DNA from: Sediminibacterium ginsengisoli
GTDB lineage: Bacteria > Bacteroidota > Bacteroidia > Chitinophagales > Chitinophagaceae
DNA: 34,503 nucleotides
Reading direction: 5' to 3'
NCBI GenBank assembly: GCA_943324415.2
Contig: CALPLN020000003.1
Location: forward strand, 1 to 34,503
The position numbers and the translations under genes were made by a program. Of this stretch, positions 16,674-26,203 are shown piece after piece. Under the pieces are notes generated by a model. It had not been told where the DNA came from and ran no database searches. It saw only the letters and a list, made by a program, of their open reading frames with translations. The stretch's first letter is position 1. Each line of letters begins with the position of its first letter.

Positions 16674-18317
16674 CTACTTCGTTGAGAACCACATTTCTTT
16701 AGTGTGGTAATCTATTGTAGTTGCACCAATTCTAGTTAACTCGTTGATATTCCAAACATACTCAGAGTTAAATCTTGGACGCATTCTATAAGCTACTTTA
16801 CCGCCATTGTCCTGGAACAAATCTGCTGTAGCAGGAAGTGTAAAGCCTGTATAGACTTGCACCCCATTTGCATCCTTATCAGTGTAGTGGTATCTACGCA
16901 TATCTACCCATGTTTCAAAAGTACCATGACCCCAAAGTGCGATGTATTTTTGTAACATGATCATTGGTAAGGTTAAGCTATTCGCACTTGCAGGAACAAC
17001 TGCTGTGTTGGCTAAGAAAGCATCTCTTTTAGCAGCTGTTAATAAATCTGCCGTTGGCACATTCGTATTAAAATTAGCCATTAATAAATCAAAGTGCTTT
17101 GCGATACCGTCTTTATATGCTGCCAAAGCAGTTGTTTTGTCTCCTTTTAAGAAAGCAGCTTCGGCACGTAAAAACGCCATTTCAGTGGCAGTCATTACTG
17201 GGAAAGGTGCATTATTTCTAAAGATAAAACGACAGTTCACGTCTGTAGCCGGAGCTGTATTCACTGTACCAGTTGCTTGTGATAAACCATGGAAACTTTC
17301 TGGACGATCAGCGCCTGCCAAAACAAGTTGTCCTTTTACAGGCTCAACACCTTTGAAAGTACCATTGCTATTTTTTCTTAACAAGTAAATCGCTCTTGGA
17401 TCTGCTACTCCTGTAAATGCTGGATTTAAACCACTCATTAAATCTGCAATGAAAGCAGATTGTCTGATCGCAGTTGGAGAAGCTGTTGTTGCACCACCCA
17501 AGTTATTTCTGAATGGTCCAAGGAAATTATTTGTTGCACTAACAGTCGTAGCAGCAAATTTAACTAAAGCGTCATCATTTGTTTCTTTCATTGCAAGATT
17601 CGTATAGTACAATACTGAATCTGCTTTGTAAATAGACTTATTAGATAAGTGATGATGTGATCTAGCCAATACGCCATAAACAAACTTCTTCCATTTAGCA
17701 ACATCCCCTGCATACAAGAATGCATCTCCTTTAGCCAATGCAGCTTGACCACCGTTCTCGCCTGTTTTATTCAATAAATCAAGCGCTTCAAAAGATAATT
17801 TTCTAGCATGTGCATACACTTCTTCCTGAGTATCGTATCTAAACGTAATTAAGTCTGTATTAAATGCATCTTTTAAAATTACTTCGCCATGATAGTCAGT
17901 TAATGTTAACCAGCTCCAAGCAAAAATTGCTTTTCCCACACCCGCTAATTCCCATTGTTTGTTTTCTAATGCCCAGTCAATCAGCTTAACATTGTTTTGT
18001 CCAATGTCATAATAATGAGTACGCCAGAATGATTGTGCAACGTCTGTATTAGTATGACCCATTCTGTCAAAGTTGCTTTGCGTTCCAGCAAAAGCAAAGT
18101 TTTGAACATAAGCGCCTATATATCTAAGGTCATTCATAGGACCGTGTCCGCCATAGTTGCCAGCCATTGAAGCAACTATCTGAGGCATTAAAGTTTCTGG
18201 AGCCACCTTCACATCATAGTTTGGGTTTTTGTAGGCTTCGTCTATTTTTTTAGAACAAGACGCCACTAATACGATCAAAGCGCTTATTGCTAAAAGATTT
18301 TTAAAATTATATTTCAT
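16674..18317 (-). CDS. SusD/RagB-family outer-membrane lipoprotein
   Basis: A 547-residue surface lipoprotein. The lipobox LVASC places the acylated cysteine at residue 21, followed by SKKIDE. The sequence matches the SusD-like subgroup with an alpha-helical TPR-type scaffold: GKAIFAWSWLTLTDYHGEV (about 128-146), TQEEVYAHARKLSFEALDLL, and a C-terminal EYVWNINELTRIG. SusD proteins sit as a lid on the SusC barrel and capture the nutrient. The gene follows susC by 19 nt on the same strand, as in all SusCD pairs, and ends at a strong terminator. No glycoside hydrolase or ECF sigma/anti-sigma pair adjoins, so the substrate (glycan, peptide or other) cannot be inferred. Confidence 0.9.
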   Translation of the reverse strand: MKYNFKNLLAISALIVLVASCSKKIDEAYKNPNYDVKVAPETLMPQIVASMAGNYGGHGPMNDLRYIGAYVQNFAFAGTQSNFDRMGHTNTDVAQSFWRTHYYDIGQNNVKLIDWALENKQWELAGVGKAIFAWSWLTLTDYHGEVILKDAFNTDLITFRYDTQEEVYAHARKLSFEALDLLNKTGENGGQAALAKGDAFLYAGDVAKWKKFVYGVLARSHHHLSNKSIYKADSVLYYTNLAMKETNDDALVKFAATTVSATNNFLGPFRNNLGGATTASPTAIRQSAFIADLMSGLNPAFTGVADPRAIYLLRKNSNGTFKGVEPVKGQLVLAGADRPESFHGLSQATGTVNTAPATDVNCRFIFRNNAPFPVMTATEMAFLRAEAAFLKGDKTTALAAYKDGIAKHFDLLMANFNTNVPTADLLTAAKRDAFLANTAVVPASANSLTLPMIMLQKYIALWGHGTFETWVDMRRYHYTDKDANGVQVYTGFTLPATADLFQDNGGKVAYRMRPRFNSEYVWNINELTRIGATTIDYHTKEMWFSTK

Positions 18318-18336
18318 AAATAAAAGTTTTTATTGA

Positions 18337-21300
18337 TTAAAAAGAAGCTCTAAATCCAAAATTGAAGCTAACTGGCGCGCCCATGTTTCCATAGTCAAAT
18401 CCAAATCCACTAACACCACGGCTAGCAGAACTTGTTGCACCTACTGCAGGATCAGCTCCTCTGTAATTGGAAATAAGAATTAAATCATTAATCGTTAAAA
18501 ATACATTTAATGTTTTAGCTAATTTGTCAACATCACCGTGTAACAATTTCTTTACATTATAGTTAAAAGTAAGGTCTCTTAATCTAAACCAGTTCACGTC
18601 TTTTTCGATAAACGCTTCTTCTGGCATAGTTGTATAATATAAAGAGTTAGTTGCTGGAGTAATTGAAATGTTGTTTTGAGTTGGAGTAGTGGTGTTTTCT
18701 TTACCATCTCTTAATACACCAGGCACAACTCTTGCAATATCTCTGTCTGCTGTAATAGCACTTCTACCAATCGTTGTTAAATATCTTTCAGTTGCATTAA
18801 AGATATCTCCTCCCACTTTAATATCCCATAAGAAAGAGATTCTTAAATCTTTATATGAAATGTTATTCAACCAACCCAATGTGAAGTCTGGGTTACGATC
18901 ACCTCTTACTTTAAAGTTGGCATCAATTAATGGCAAACCTGTTGTAGGATTAATTAAAATTTGACCAGCATTGTTTCTAAGATAACCATGAGATGTAATC
19001 GTTGTTGTTGGTCCACCATTGGTTAAACCACCTCTTGCATTCGCATAAACCCATGTATCAGAGATATAGAATTCTGGAACGTTAGCAGGTAAAGAAGTTA
19101 CCTTGTTACGCATTCTATTAAAGTTAAAACGGGTATTCCAAGAAAAATTCTTGTTGTTTACCACTAAGTAATCTAACACCACTTCAAGACCCGTATTTTC
19201 ATTTGAACCAACGTTCAAAGTATTTAAAACAAAACCAGTACCATAACTTGCTCTAAAGTTCTCAGCAATCAAGTCTGTGTTTTCTGTTTTGTAATACGTT
19301 GCTTCGGTACTTAATCTTCCGTTCAAAAACTTCAATTCAGTACCAAATTCCATTGTCTTTTGACGCTCTGGAGTTAAATAAGGATTTGCGTTAGTGAAAT
19401 CATAATAATATCCACCACCACTACCAGTGTTAAAGTTCAAGATAGATTGGTTTGCATAAGGTGCACTAGAACGAGCCGTGCTCGCCAATGAACCTCTCAA
19501 TTTCCAATAGCTTGCAACTTCTTTCACCACAGGGAAGATATCAGACATAATTACACTCACACTTCCTGCTGGATAATTATATGCTCTGCTTGAAGTAGGG
19601 AAAATAGAAGACTCCTCAAAACGGTGAGAATAAGTAAAGAATACTTTGTTATCATAGTTCACCGCTGCTTCACCAAAATAAGCAGCCTGACGATTGATAC
19701 TATAGTTTGGCAAACCAAAACGATTCATATTGCTATTGCGAATTCTTGAAGCAACCGCAGTGTTAGCACTATCTGTTCTATTGGCATCTGTTAAGTTGTT
19801 ACCAAAAATTGAAGTGGTTTGTGTTTCATAATCCTGCCACATATTACCTATCATCAATCTAGTATTGATTTTACCAAAGCTTTTCTTTGCTGTAGCAGTT
19901 ACGGTATGGTTGTAACCATAATAAGTACGGTAGTAATTTTCTAAAGCTCCTTTTTGAGCGCGGCTTAAGAAGTTAGATGCAGAGTCCCACTTTGTATAAC
20001 CATTTTGTTGATAGGTATCATAACCTACTCTTCCATTGATCGTCAACCAACTTGTTGGTGTATAATTTACAGCAAGTGTAGCTACTGTTCTTGACACTTC
20101 GTCACGACTTCTGTTTTTGTATAAATTGAAATAAGGATTATCTAATTCGGCATTTGGATCACCTGAAAACAAAGCCTTCTTAGTACCATTTCCGCTGATC
20201 CAATCTTTTGCATCGTTGTCAACTGGCCAAGACAATAAGCTCAATACATATCCTCTAACACCTCTTAAAGGCTTATCGTTTGTGCTTTTGATATAACTCA
20301 CGCTTGGAGAAATTTCTAAGTTCTTACCAATTTTATGATTGGATACAATTCTGAAATTGTATTTTCTAAAATTATTGGTACGTACCGGAGAATTCTCATC
20401 TAAATAAGAACCAGACATACGAACTGAATGATTTCCTTTTCCATACTCTAAAGACACATTATGTGTATTTGAAAAACTTGTTTGAAAAAAGTTATCTAAG
20501 TTTTGATAACGCGCAGCGTTCTTATCTCCTTTTACAGGATAAGGCAACATAGGTCCAAAATAAGAAAAGATATTTTGTGCTACACCATTTAAACCTGCGT
20601 CAAACTCAGTCATCAATTCTGGAAATCTTGTATAAGCTGTTAGTCTAAGACTATTGTCATAGTTCACTTTTACTTTACCGTCGCTATCTCCACCTTTTTT
20701 AGTGGTAATTACAATTGCACCAGAACTTGCTTGGCTACCATAAAGCGCAGTCGCTTCTGGACCTTTCAAGACGGTTACGTTTTCAATATCATTTGGATTC
20801 AAATCTGCAATACGGTTAGTATAGTCATTAGATCTGTTTTCAGATGCTACGTTAGCACTTGTTGGCTTTACCGCTAGACCTGTATTTCTGTTATTTTCAT
20901 TTACAGATGAGTTATCAACGATTACACCATCTATGATGAACAAAGGAGAGTTATCTAAAGACAAAGAGTTAAAACCTCTCAAAACAATTTGAGAACTCGC
21001 ACCTGCTAATCCACTAGTCGGGTTGATGGTTAAACCCGCGATACGACCTTGTAATCCATTTACAAAGTTGTTACGTTGTGTTTCGGCAAGTTCGCTACCT
21101 TTTACTTTTTGTACAGAGTAACCTAATTCTTTAGGGTTACGCTTGATGTCCATTGCGGTAACAACAACTTCCTCTAAAGTATTGTCTTTAGGAGCAAGGC
21201 GTACTTCCATAGAAGTGGCATTGCCTACTCTCACATCTTTGGATTCAAATCCAACCAATGAAAAAGTTAATACTTGATTGTTTGAAACTGAAATAGAAAA

Positions 21301-21480
21301 TGTACCTGCATTATCGGTACTAGTTGCTACTCTCGTTCCTTTAACAAGGACGGAAACATTGGACAATGGAGATTTATCGTTTCCGACAACCTTACCAGTT
21401 ACCAATTTTTGTTGTGCGTTTGCTATTGAGATACTTGCAAAAAGTACCAACAACAAACTCCATAAACCTTTGGTTTGCAT
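18337..21480 (-). CDS. SusC/RagA-family TonB-linked outer-membrane transporter
   Basis: A 1047-residue transporter from ATG 21480, chosen because it begins the signal peptide (MQTKGLWSLLLVLF to IANAQQ); the frame is open 30 nt further upstream without a signal-like sequence. Domains in order: a carboxypeptidase-D-like regulatory domain (about 26-95, VTGKVVGNDKSPLSNVSVLV), a TonB box region LEEVVVTA (102-109), the plug domain (NGLQGRIAGLTI, SPLFIIDGVIVDN, ATALYGSQASSGAI) and a long beta barrel ending in aromatic SFNFGFRASF. It imports the ligand captured by the SusD partner using proton-motive force through TonB, which the rhodopsin could help energise (inference). The upstream gene, a metallophosphoesterase, ends 153 nt away, leaving room for a dedicated promoter. 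Confidence 0.93.
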   Translation of the reverse strand: MQTKGLWSLLLVLFASISIANAQQKLVTGKVVGNDKSPLSNVSVLVKGTRVATSTDNAGTFSISVSNNQVLTFSLVGFESKDVRVGNATSMEVRLAPKDNTLEEVVVTAMDIKRNPKELGYSVQKVKGSELAETQRNNFVNGLQGRIAGLTINPTSGLAGASSQIVLRGFNSLSLDNSPLFIIDGVIVDNSSVNENNRNTGLAVKPTSANVASENRSNDYTNRIADLNPNDIENVTVLKGPEATALYGSQASSGAIVITTKKGGDSDGKVKVNYDNSLRLTAYTRFPELMTEFDAGLNGVAQNIFSYFGPMLPYPVKGDKNAARYQNLDNFFQTSFSNTHNVSLEYGKGNHSVRMSGSYLDENSPVRTNNFRKYNFRIVSNHKIGKNLEISPSVSYIKSTNDKPLRGVRGYVLSLLSWPVDNDAKDWISGNGTKKALFSGDPNAELDNPYFNLYKNRSRDEVSRTVATLAVNYTPTSWLTINGRVGYDTYQQNGYTKWDSASNFLSRAQKGALENYYRTYYGYNHTVTATAKKSFGKINTRLMIGNMWQDYETQTTSIFGNNLTDANRTDSANTAVASRIRNSNMNRFGLPNYSINRQAAYFGEAAVNYDNKVFFTYSHRFEESSIFPTSSRAYNYPAGSVSVIMSDIFPVVKEVASYWKLRGSLASTARSSAPYANQSILNFNTGSGGGYYYDFTNANPYLTPERQKTMEFGTELKFLNGRLSTEATYYKTENTDLIAENFRASYGTGFVLNTLNVGSNENTGLEVVLDYLVVNNKNFSWNTRFNFNRMRNKVTSLPANVPEFYISDTWVYANARGGLTNGGPTTTITSHGYLRNNAGQILINPTTGLPLIDANFKVRGDRNPDFTLGWLNNISYKDLRISFLWDIKVGGDIFNATERYLTTIGRSAITADRDIARVVPGVLRDGKENTTTPTQNNISITPATNSLYYTTMPEEAFIEKDVNWFRLRDLTFNYNVKKLLHGDVDKLAKTLNVFLTINDLILISNYRGADPAVGATSSASRGVSGFGFDYGNMGAPVSFNFGFRASF

Positions 21481-21525
21481 AATTTTAAAACTTTGGTGAT
21501 TAATAAACATAGGACTGACCCTATT

Positions 21526-21542
21526 GTTAACGTTAAGTTAAC
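21526..21542. promoter_or_regulatory. GTTAAC-N5-GTTAAC element upstream of susC
   Basis: Two copies of the self-complementary hexamer GTTAAC separated by GTTAA, giving three tandem GTTAA units 46 nt upstream of the susC ATG. It could be an operator for the susCD unit. No matching regulator gene is adjacent and chance is possible in AT-rich DNA. Confidence 0.35.
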
Positions 21543-21616
21543 GCATATTAGTATTTAATGAGAAAAAATTATATGAAAAACTTGCATGATTTTGGTTCTT
21601 TTTTTTTCAAAGGACC

Positions 21617-21635
21617 AATTGCGCTCCCCGCAATT
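21617..21635. other. Hairpin overlapping the metallophosphoesterase stop codon
   Basis: AATTGCG, a 5-nt loop, CGCAATT: a 7-bp perfect stem. On the minus strand no T-run follows (instead an A-run), so it does not look like a standard intrinsic terminator for the metallophosphoesterase gene. It may act as an mRNA 3'-end stabiliser. Confidence 0.4.
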
Positions 21636-22443
21636 ATAATTCAATCGTTGCCTCACGGTTAAAGCCAGCTCCTTCTTTAAATTTGATATAGCCTAATTGA
21701 TTGGTGTAAAGTCGTGTTTTTCCAATCCAAAAGGGAGAAATGTTGGCATGGTGATGACCAAAAATCCAGGCATTTGGGGCCATTTTTTGTATAAAATCGT
21801 CCAAATTTGTGGCAAAACCAGCATTTATTGGGTCATTTTGGTGTTTTTTGGGATAATTCAAAAAACTCGGTAAATGATGCGAAATAACCATCTTTCGAGG
21901 CAATTTTGTAGCCTCCTCGGTACCTGGTTCTGGGGTTGATGCTGTCTTGTCCTCAAGAGCAAGGGTCAAAAAACGGATCGCTTCTTGGTGTAACCGATTG
22001 TATTCCAGCGGGGTTATTTCCTGTCCTTTTAAATGAATTTGAGTAAAATCACGCATCCTTTTCGCGACTATTTCAGTTAACTGAGGGGGGATATGAGACC
22101 ATAGGGTCGAAAAAATAAGTTCAATGGGACCGGCTGGGTCCTCTAAGCACTTGACTTTATTGTTTAACAAGAAGACATTCGTTCGGATAGCTTCTTCAAA
22201 ACTACCTGGCATAGTCGCCAAATCTGTTCCAAAATATTCATGATTCCCAGGCAACCAATACGTCATTTGAAAATGGTCGGATACATAATTCAAAAAATCT
22301 TGATGCTGTTGCCGATCACAAAGCGGCATAATATCTCCAGCTAATAGTAAGATATCAGCAGAAGCCAAGAGTGGTTTTTTAAAAATTGCTTTTTTATTTT
22401 GCGCAAATTCTAGATGTAAATCAGATGCGTACTGAAAATTCAT
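21634..22443 (-). CDS. Calcineurin-like metallophosphoesterase
   Basis: A 269-residue cytoplasmic protein from ATG 22443; the codon before the conserved metal motif fits this start better than the ATG at 22461. Metal-binding motifs are in order: D8 and H10 (ASDLHLEF), D37 (LAGDIMP), N67-H68 (PGNHEYFG), SHHLPSF (about 187) and GHHHANISPF near the C-terminus. There is no signal peptide. Members hydrolyse phosphomonoesters or diesters on nucleotides, proteins or metabolites; the specific substrate is unknown. It is transcribed divergently from the DUF6526 gene with a 50-nt gap. Confidence 0.87.
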   Translation of the reverse strand: MNFQYASDLHLEFAQNKKAIFKKPLLASADILLLAGDIMPLCDRQQHQDFLNYVSDHFQMTYWLPGNHEYFGTDLATMPGSFEEAIRTNVFLLNNKVKCLEDPAGPIELIFSTLWSHIPPQLTEIVAKRMRDFTQIHLKGQEITPLEYNRLHQEAIRFLTLALEDKTASTPEPGTEEATKLPRKMVISHHLPSFLNYPKKHQNDPINAGFATNLDDFIQKMAPNAWIFGHHHANISPFWIGKTRLYTNQLGYIKFKEGAGFNREATIEL

Positions 22444-22493
22444 TAAGATAAAACTAAACAAAGTAATTATCTTGCTGCCATAAAATATACATT

Positions 22494-22922
22494 ATGAAAG
22501 AACAAAATTTTAAAAATCACGCGCAAATGGTACCTGGATTTCACTATCTAACTTTTGGAGCCATTCTTGCATTAATAGGTGGATCGATCAACTATTTATT
22601 AAAAGCTACACCTGAAAACAAATATTTAGCATCCTTGATTGTATTAACCTCCATCATATTTGTTCTAATCGCTTGGTTTTCTAGAACATTTGCTTTAAAA
22701 GCACAAGATAGAGCCATTCGTGCAGAAGAAAATTTGCGTCATTTTGTGTTAACAGGTAAGTTGCTTCCTGCTAGTTTAAGAGTGGGTCAAATTGTTGCAT
22801 TGAGATTCGCAGCAGATGCTGAATTTGTTGCTTTGGCTGAAAAAGCGGCAGCGAACAATTTATCAGGAAAAGAAATCAAAGCGTCTATCCAAAACTGGAA
22901 AGCAGATTTTTATCGCGTATAA
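22494..22922 (+). CDS. DUF6526-family small membrane protein
   Basis: A 142-residue protein with two predicted transmembrane helices (about 17-36 and 44-64). They are followed by a conserved soluble segment, FALKAQDRAIRAEENLRHF, and a helical tail ending in WKADFYRV. This matches a family frequent in Bacteroidota and known only as DUF6526. The function is unknown; the charged, amphipathic tail suggests a membrane-anchored protein facing the cytoplasm. It is followed by its own intrinsic terminator. Confidence 0.8.
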   Translation: MKEQNFKNHAQMVPGFHYLTFGAILALIGGSINYLLKATPENKYLASLIVLTSIIFVLIAWFSRTFALKAQDRAIRAEENLRHFVLTGKLLPASLRVGQIVALRFAADAEFVALAEKAAANNLSGKEIKASIQNWKADFYRV

Positions 22923-22946
22923 TGAGCTCCACGCTAAAAGATATTC

Positions 22947-22975
22947 AGACCCATTACTCAATGGGTCTTTTTTTT
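22947..22975 (+). terminator. Intrinsic terminator after the DUF6526 gene
   Basis: AGACCCATT (22947-22955), loop ACTC, AATGGGTCT (22960-22968), then a run of seven further T. A perfect 9-bp stem ahead of the next gene at 23006. Confidence 0.92.
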
Positions 22976-23005
22976 GCTTAAATTTATTGCATCTAAAACA
23001 ACTTT

Positions 23006-26000
23006 ATGATCAAACAGTTCATCGCTTTACTAAGCATCATTGTATTTACTCAATTGGGTTATGCGCAGGATTTAAATAAAGAACTAAGTCCATTAAAATG
23101 GAGAAGTATTGGCCCCTTTAGAGGCGGTCGTTCCAATATGGCAACTGGAGTCCTCAATAATAGAGATGTTTATTACATGGGTACCACTGGTGGTGGTTTG
23201 TGGAAGACAGAAAACAGCGGACTCAATTGGAATAATATTTCTGATGGATTTTTTAAAACAGGATCTGTTGGTGCAGTAGCAGTGGCAGAAAGTGATGCCA
23301 ATATTGTTTATGTAGGCATGGGCGAACATGCTGTAAGAGGCGTGATGACACATCATGGAGATGGTGTCTATAAAAGTACGGATGCTGGTAAGACTTGGAA
23401 AAAAATGGGATTGGATGCAACACAACATATTTCTAGAATTACCATTGATCCAAAAAATCCAAATATTGTTTTTGTTGCTGCACAGGGCGCATTGTATAGT
23501 AAGTCAACAGAACGTGGTATTTACAAATCAATAGATGGTGGAGTAAACTGGAAAAAAGTGTTGTATGTAGATGATAAAACAGGTTGTGCAGAACTATCCA
23601 TGGATATGCAAAATCCATCTATCTTATATGCTGCCATGTGGGAACATGGTCGCTTGCCTTGGCAGGTAATCAGTGGTGGACCTGGAAGTGGTTTGTATAA
23701 ATCAACCGACGGTGGAAACAATTGGGAGAAGATGGACAATGGATTGCCAAAAGAAATGGGTAAGATGTCTATCGCTGTATCAAGAGCAAATTCTGAAAAA
23801 GTATATGCGTTAATTGAAAGTGATTTTAGTAAAGATGCGGGTGGTTTGTATGTATCGGATGATGCGGGTGCAAGTTGGTCACAGATTAACAAGAGTCATC
23901 GTTTGATTCAACGTGCATGGTATTATATCGAACTCTTCCCAGATCCAACAGATGAAAATACGGTGTATGTAATGAGCGCGCCCTCTTTAAAGTCTATTGA
24001 TGGTGGCAAAACTTTTGTAGACTTTGCTGACACGCATGGCGACTATCATAATTTATGGATTCATCCAAGCAACGGAAAGAATATGATTATTGCGGACGAT
24101 GGCGGCGCTGCGGTAACACATGATGGTGGAAAATCTTGGAGCAGTCAAGACAATATGCCTACTGCACAATTTTATAGAATTAATGTAGACAACGAAACAC
24201 CTTATAATATTTATGCAGGACAACAAGATAATACTTCAGTAAAAATTGCAAGTCGTGCAATAGGGTCTAGGAATGGAATAGATGAAAGACATTGGTCTGC
24301 TTCTGCGGGCGGAGAGAGCGCATTTTTAGCATTCGATCCAAACAATCCTCGATATGTTTTAGGTGGCTCTTATCAAGGAACCATTGAAGTGTTAGATACT
24401 AAAACAAAAGGAAGCACCAATATCATGGCGGCTCCAATTCAATACTTAGGAAGAGATGCGAAAGATATCAAGTATCGTTACAATTGGAATGCACCAATCA
24501 TATGGAGTAAGCACGAGCCAAACACGTATTATCATGGAGCTCAATATTTATTGAAAACTGCTGATATGGGAAAAACTTGGAAAGAAGTTTCTCCGGACTT
24601 AACACGCAATGAAAAATTGAAGCAAGGAAAACCAGGTGTACCCTATACCAACGAAGCAGTAGGTGCAGAAAACTACGGTACATTGGCCTATGTAATGGAA
24701 TCAATCCATGAGAAAGGGGTGATCTATACCGGCAGCGATGACGGCTATGTGTATCTTACAAAAGATGGCGGCGCTACTTGGAAAAATATTACACCAGCTG
24801 GATTGGCTGAGTGTTTAATCAACGCAATAGAAGTTTCACCACACGATAAAGCCACCGTGTATATTGCCACAACAAGGTATAAGTTCAACGACCACACACC
24901 AGGATTGTATAAATCAACGGATTATGGAACTACTTGGACTAAAATAAATACGGGTATTGCAAACAATGCATTTACAAGAGTGGTGCGCGAAGATGATACG
25001 ATCAAGGATTTATTATTTGCAGGAACTGAATTGGGAATGTATATCTCTTTGAATGGTGGTAAAAACTGGAGCCCGTTCCAATTGAATTTACCCATCACAC
25101 CAATTACTGATTTGCGCGTTCATCAGAATAATTTAATAGCTGCAACCTCTGGTCGATCATTTTGGATATTGGATGACTTAAGTTTAATTCGCCAATTTAA
25201 GGCAGACAGCACGGTCGCAAAAATCTACTCCCCAAGTGCTACCATGTTGGTAGCTGGTTACAGTGAGATGGATAACAATGATGCTAGTTTTAATGGAACA
25301 AATACCAGCCGCGGAGTGAATCCTGCAACGGGTATGGTATTGTATTATCAGTTACCAAGTATTGCAGATTCAGTTGAACTAAGCATGGAGATAAGAGATG
25401 CTGCAGGCAATTTAGTTCGTCGTTTTAGTTCTAAACCAGATGAAAATTATAAGCGTTATGATGGTGCACCAAGAAGAGATCCCACATTGAATAAAGAAAA
25501 AGGCTTAAACCGTTTTGTTTGGAATCTATCTCACGCTACTGTCACTGGCATTCCAAATGTATATATTGAAAGTAGCTTTAGCGGACATAAAGCCATTCCT
25601 GGTAATTATAACATCCGTTTACTTGCTGGCACAAAAACCATTGGGACAACCACTGGTAGCATTGTTGCCAACCCGAACTATTTTACAAGTTCAAGTGAAT
25701 ACCGTGTATATGATTCCTTGATGCGCTTAATGGAGAATACGGTTAGCGAAATGCACCAAATGGTCAATCAGCTTAAAGACAATAGCGATCATCTAGAAGC
25801 ATTGGTTAAAAAACTACAAAGAGACGCTAACTATAGTGGTGACAAATACAATAGCTTAAAACAAAATGCAAGTACTTTAATTGCTAAGTTAAGAGTATGG
25901 GACGAGGATATGATTCAAAGAAAATCAACGGCATATGATGATGTAGAAAACTTCCCCAACAAGTTTACAGCGAACTATTTATTCCTGATGAATCAAACAG

Positions 26001-26161
26001 AAAGTGATATCCCGCAAGTGAATCAACCTAATTTAGATTTATTAAAAACGTATACCGCTGAATGGGAAAGATTAAAAAAGATCGGACTTAATTTAAAGAA
26101 CGAAGCCATTCCTGCATTCAACAAGCAATTATGGGAATTAGGGATGGGTGCTATTTGGTAG
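23006..26161 (+). CDS. Large secreted BNR/sortilin-like beta-propeller protein
   Basis: A 1051-residue exported protein with a signal peptide at 1-20 (IIVFTQLGYAQ). It contains many BNR/Asp-box repeats of the form S-x-D-x-G-x-x-W (KSTDAGKTWKK, KSIDGGVNWKK, KSTDGGNNWEK, LTKDGGATWKN, KSTDYGTTWTK), spread from about residue 65 to 690. This is the pattern of a ten-bladed VPS10/sortilin-type or sialidase-like propeller. The C-terminal 300 residues include a beta domain (about 760-880) and a helical coiled segment (NTVSEMHQMVNQLKDNSDHLEAL, about 910-950). Related proteins are often labelled glycosyl hydrolases, but the catalytic residues of sialidases cannot be confirmed here. It may bind or process extracellular polymers or peptides. 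It has its own upstream gap after a terminator. Confidence 0.85.
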   Translation: MIKQFIALLSIIVFTQLGYAQDLNKELSPLKWRSIGPFRGGRSNMATGVLNNRDVYYMGTTGGGLWKTENSGLNWNNISDGFFKTGSVGAVAVAESDANIVYVGMGEHAVRGVMTHHGDGVYKSTDAGKTWKKMGLDATQHISRITIDPKNPNIVFVAAQGALYSKSTERGIYKSIDGGVNWKKVLYVDDKTGCAELSMDMQNPSILYAAMWEHGRLPWQVISGGPGSGLYKSTDGGNNWEKMDNGLPKEMGKMSIAVSRANSEKVYALIESDFSKDAGGLYVSDDAGASWSQINKSHRLIQRAWYYIELFPDPTDENTVYVMSAPSLKSIDGGKTFVDFADTHGDYHNLWIHPSNGKNMIIADDGGAAVTHDGGKSWSSQDNMPTAQFYRINVDNETPYNIYAGQQDNTSVKIASRAIGSRNGIDERHWSASAGGESAFLAFDPNNPRYVLGGSYQGTIEVLDTKTKGSTNIMAAPIQYLGRDAKDIKYRYNWNAPIIWSKHEPNTYYHGAQYLLKTADMGKTWKEVSPDLTRNEKLKQGKPGVPYTNEAVGAENYGTLAYVMESIHEKGVIYTGSDDGYVYLTKDGGATWKNITPAGLAECLINAIEVSPHDKATVYIATTRYKFNDHTPGLYKSTDYGTTWTKINTGIANNAFTRVVREDDTIKDLLFAGTELGMYISLNGGKNWSPFQLNLPITPITDLRVHQNNLIAATSGRSFWILDDLSLIRQFKADSTVAKIYSPSATMLVAGYSEMDNNDASFNGTNTSRGVNPATGMVLYYQLPSIADSVELSMEIRDAAGNLVRRFSSKPDENYKRYDGAPRRDPTLNKEKGLNRFVWNLSHATVTGIPNVYIESSFSGHKAIPGNYNIRLLAGTKTIGTTTGSIVANPNYFTSSSEYRVYDSLMRLMENTVSEMHQMVNQLKDNSDHLEALVKKLQRDANYSGDKYNSLKQNASTLIAKLRVWDEDMIQRKSTAYDDVENFPNKFTANYLFLMNQTESDIPQVNQPNLDLLKTYTAEWERLKKIGLNLKNEAIPAFNKQLWELGMGAIW

Positions 26162-26203
26162 CAACTATTTCCAGTTCCTAGTAGAGACGCAATCCTATTG
26201 ATA

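Noticed and set aside
21617..21635. Terminator for the metallophosphoesterase gene
   Set aside because: The hairpin is followed on the minus strand by an A-run rather than a T-run.
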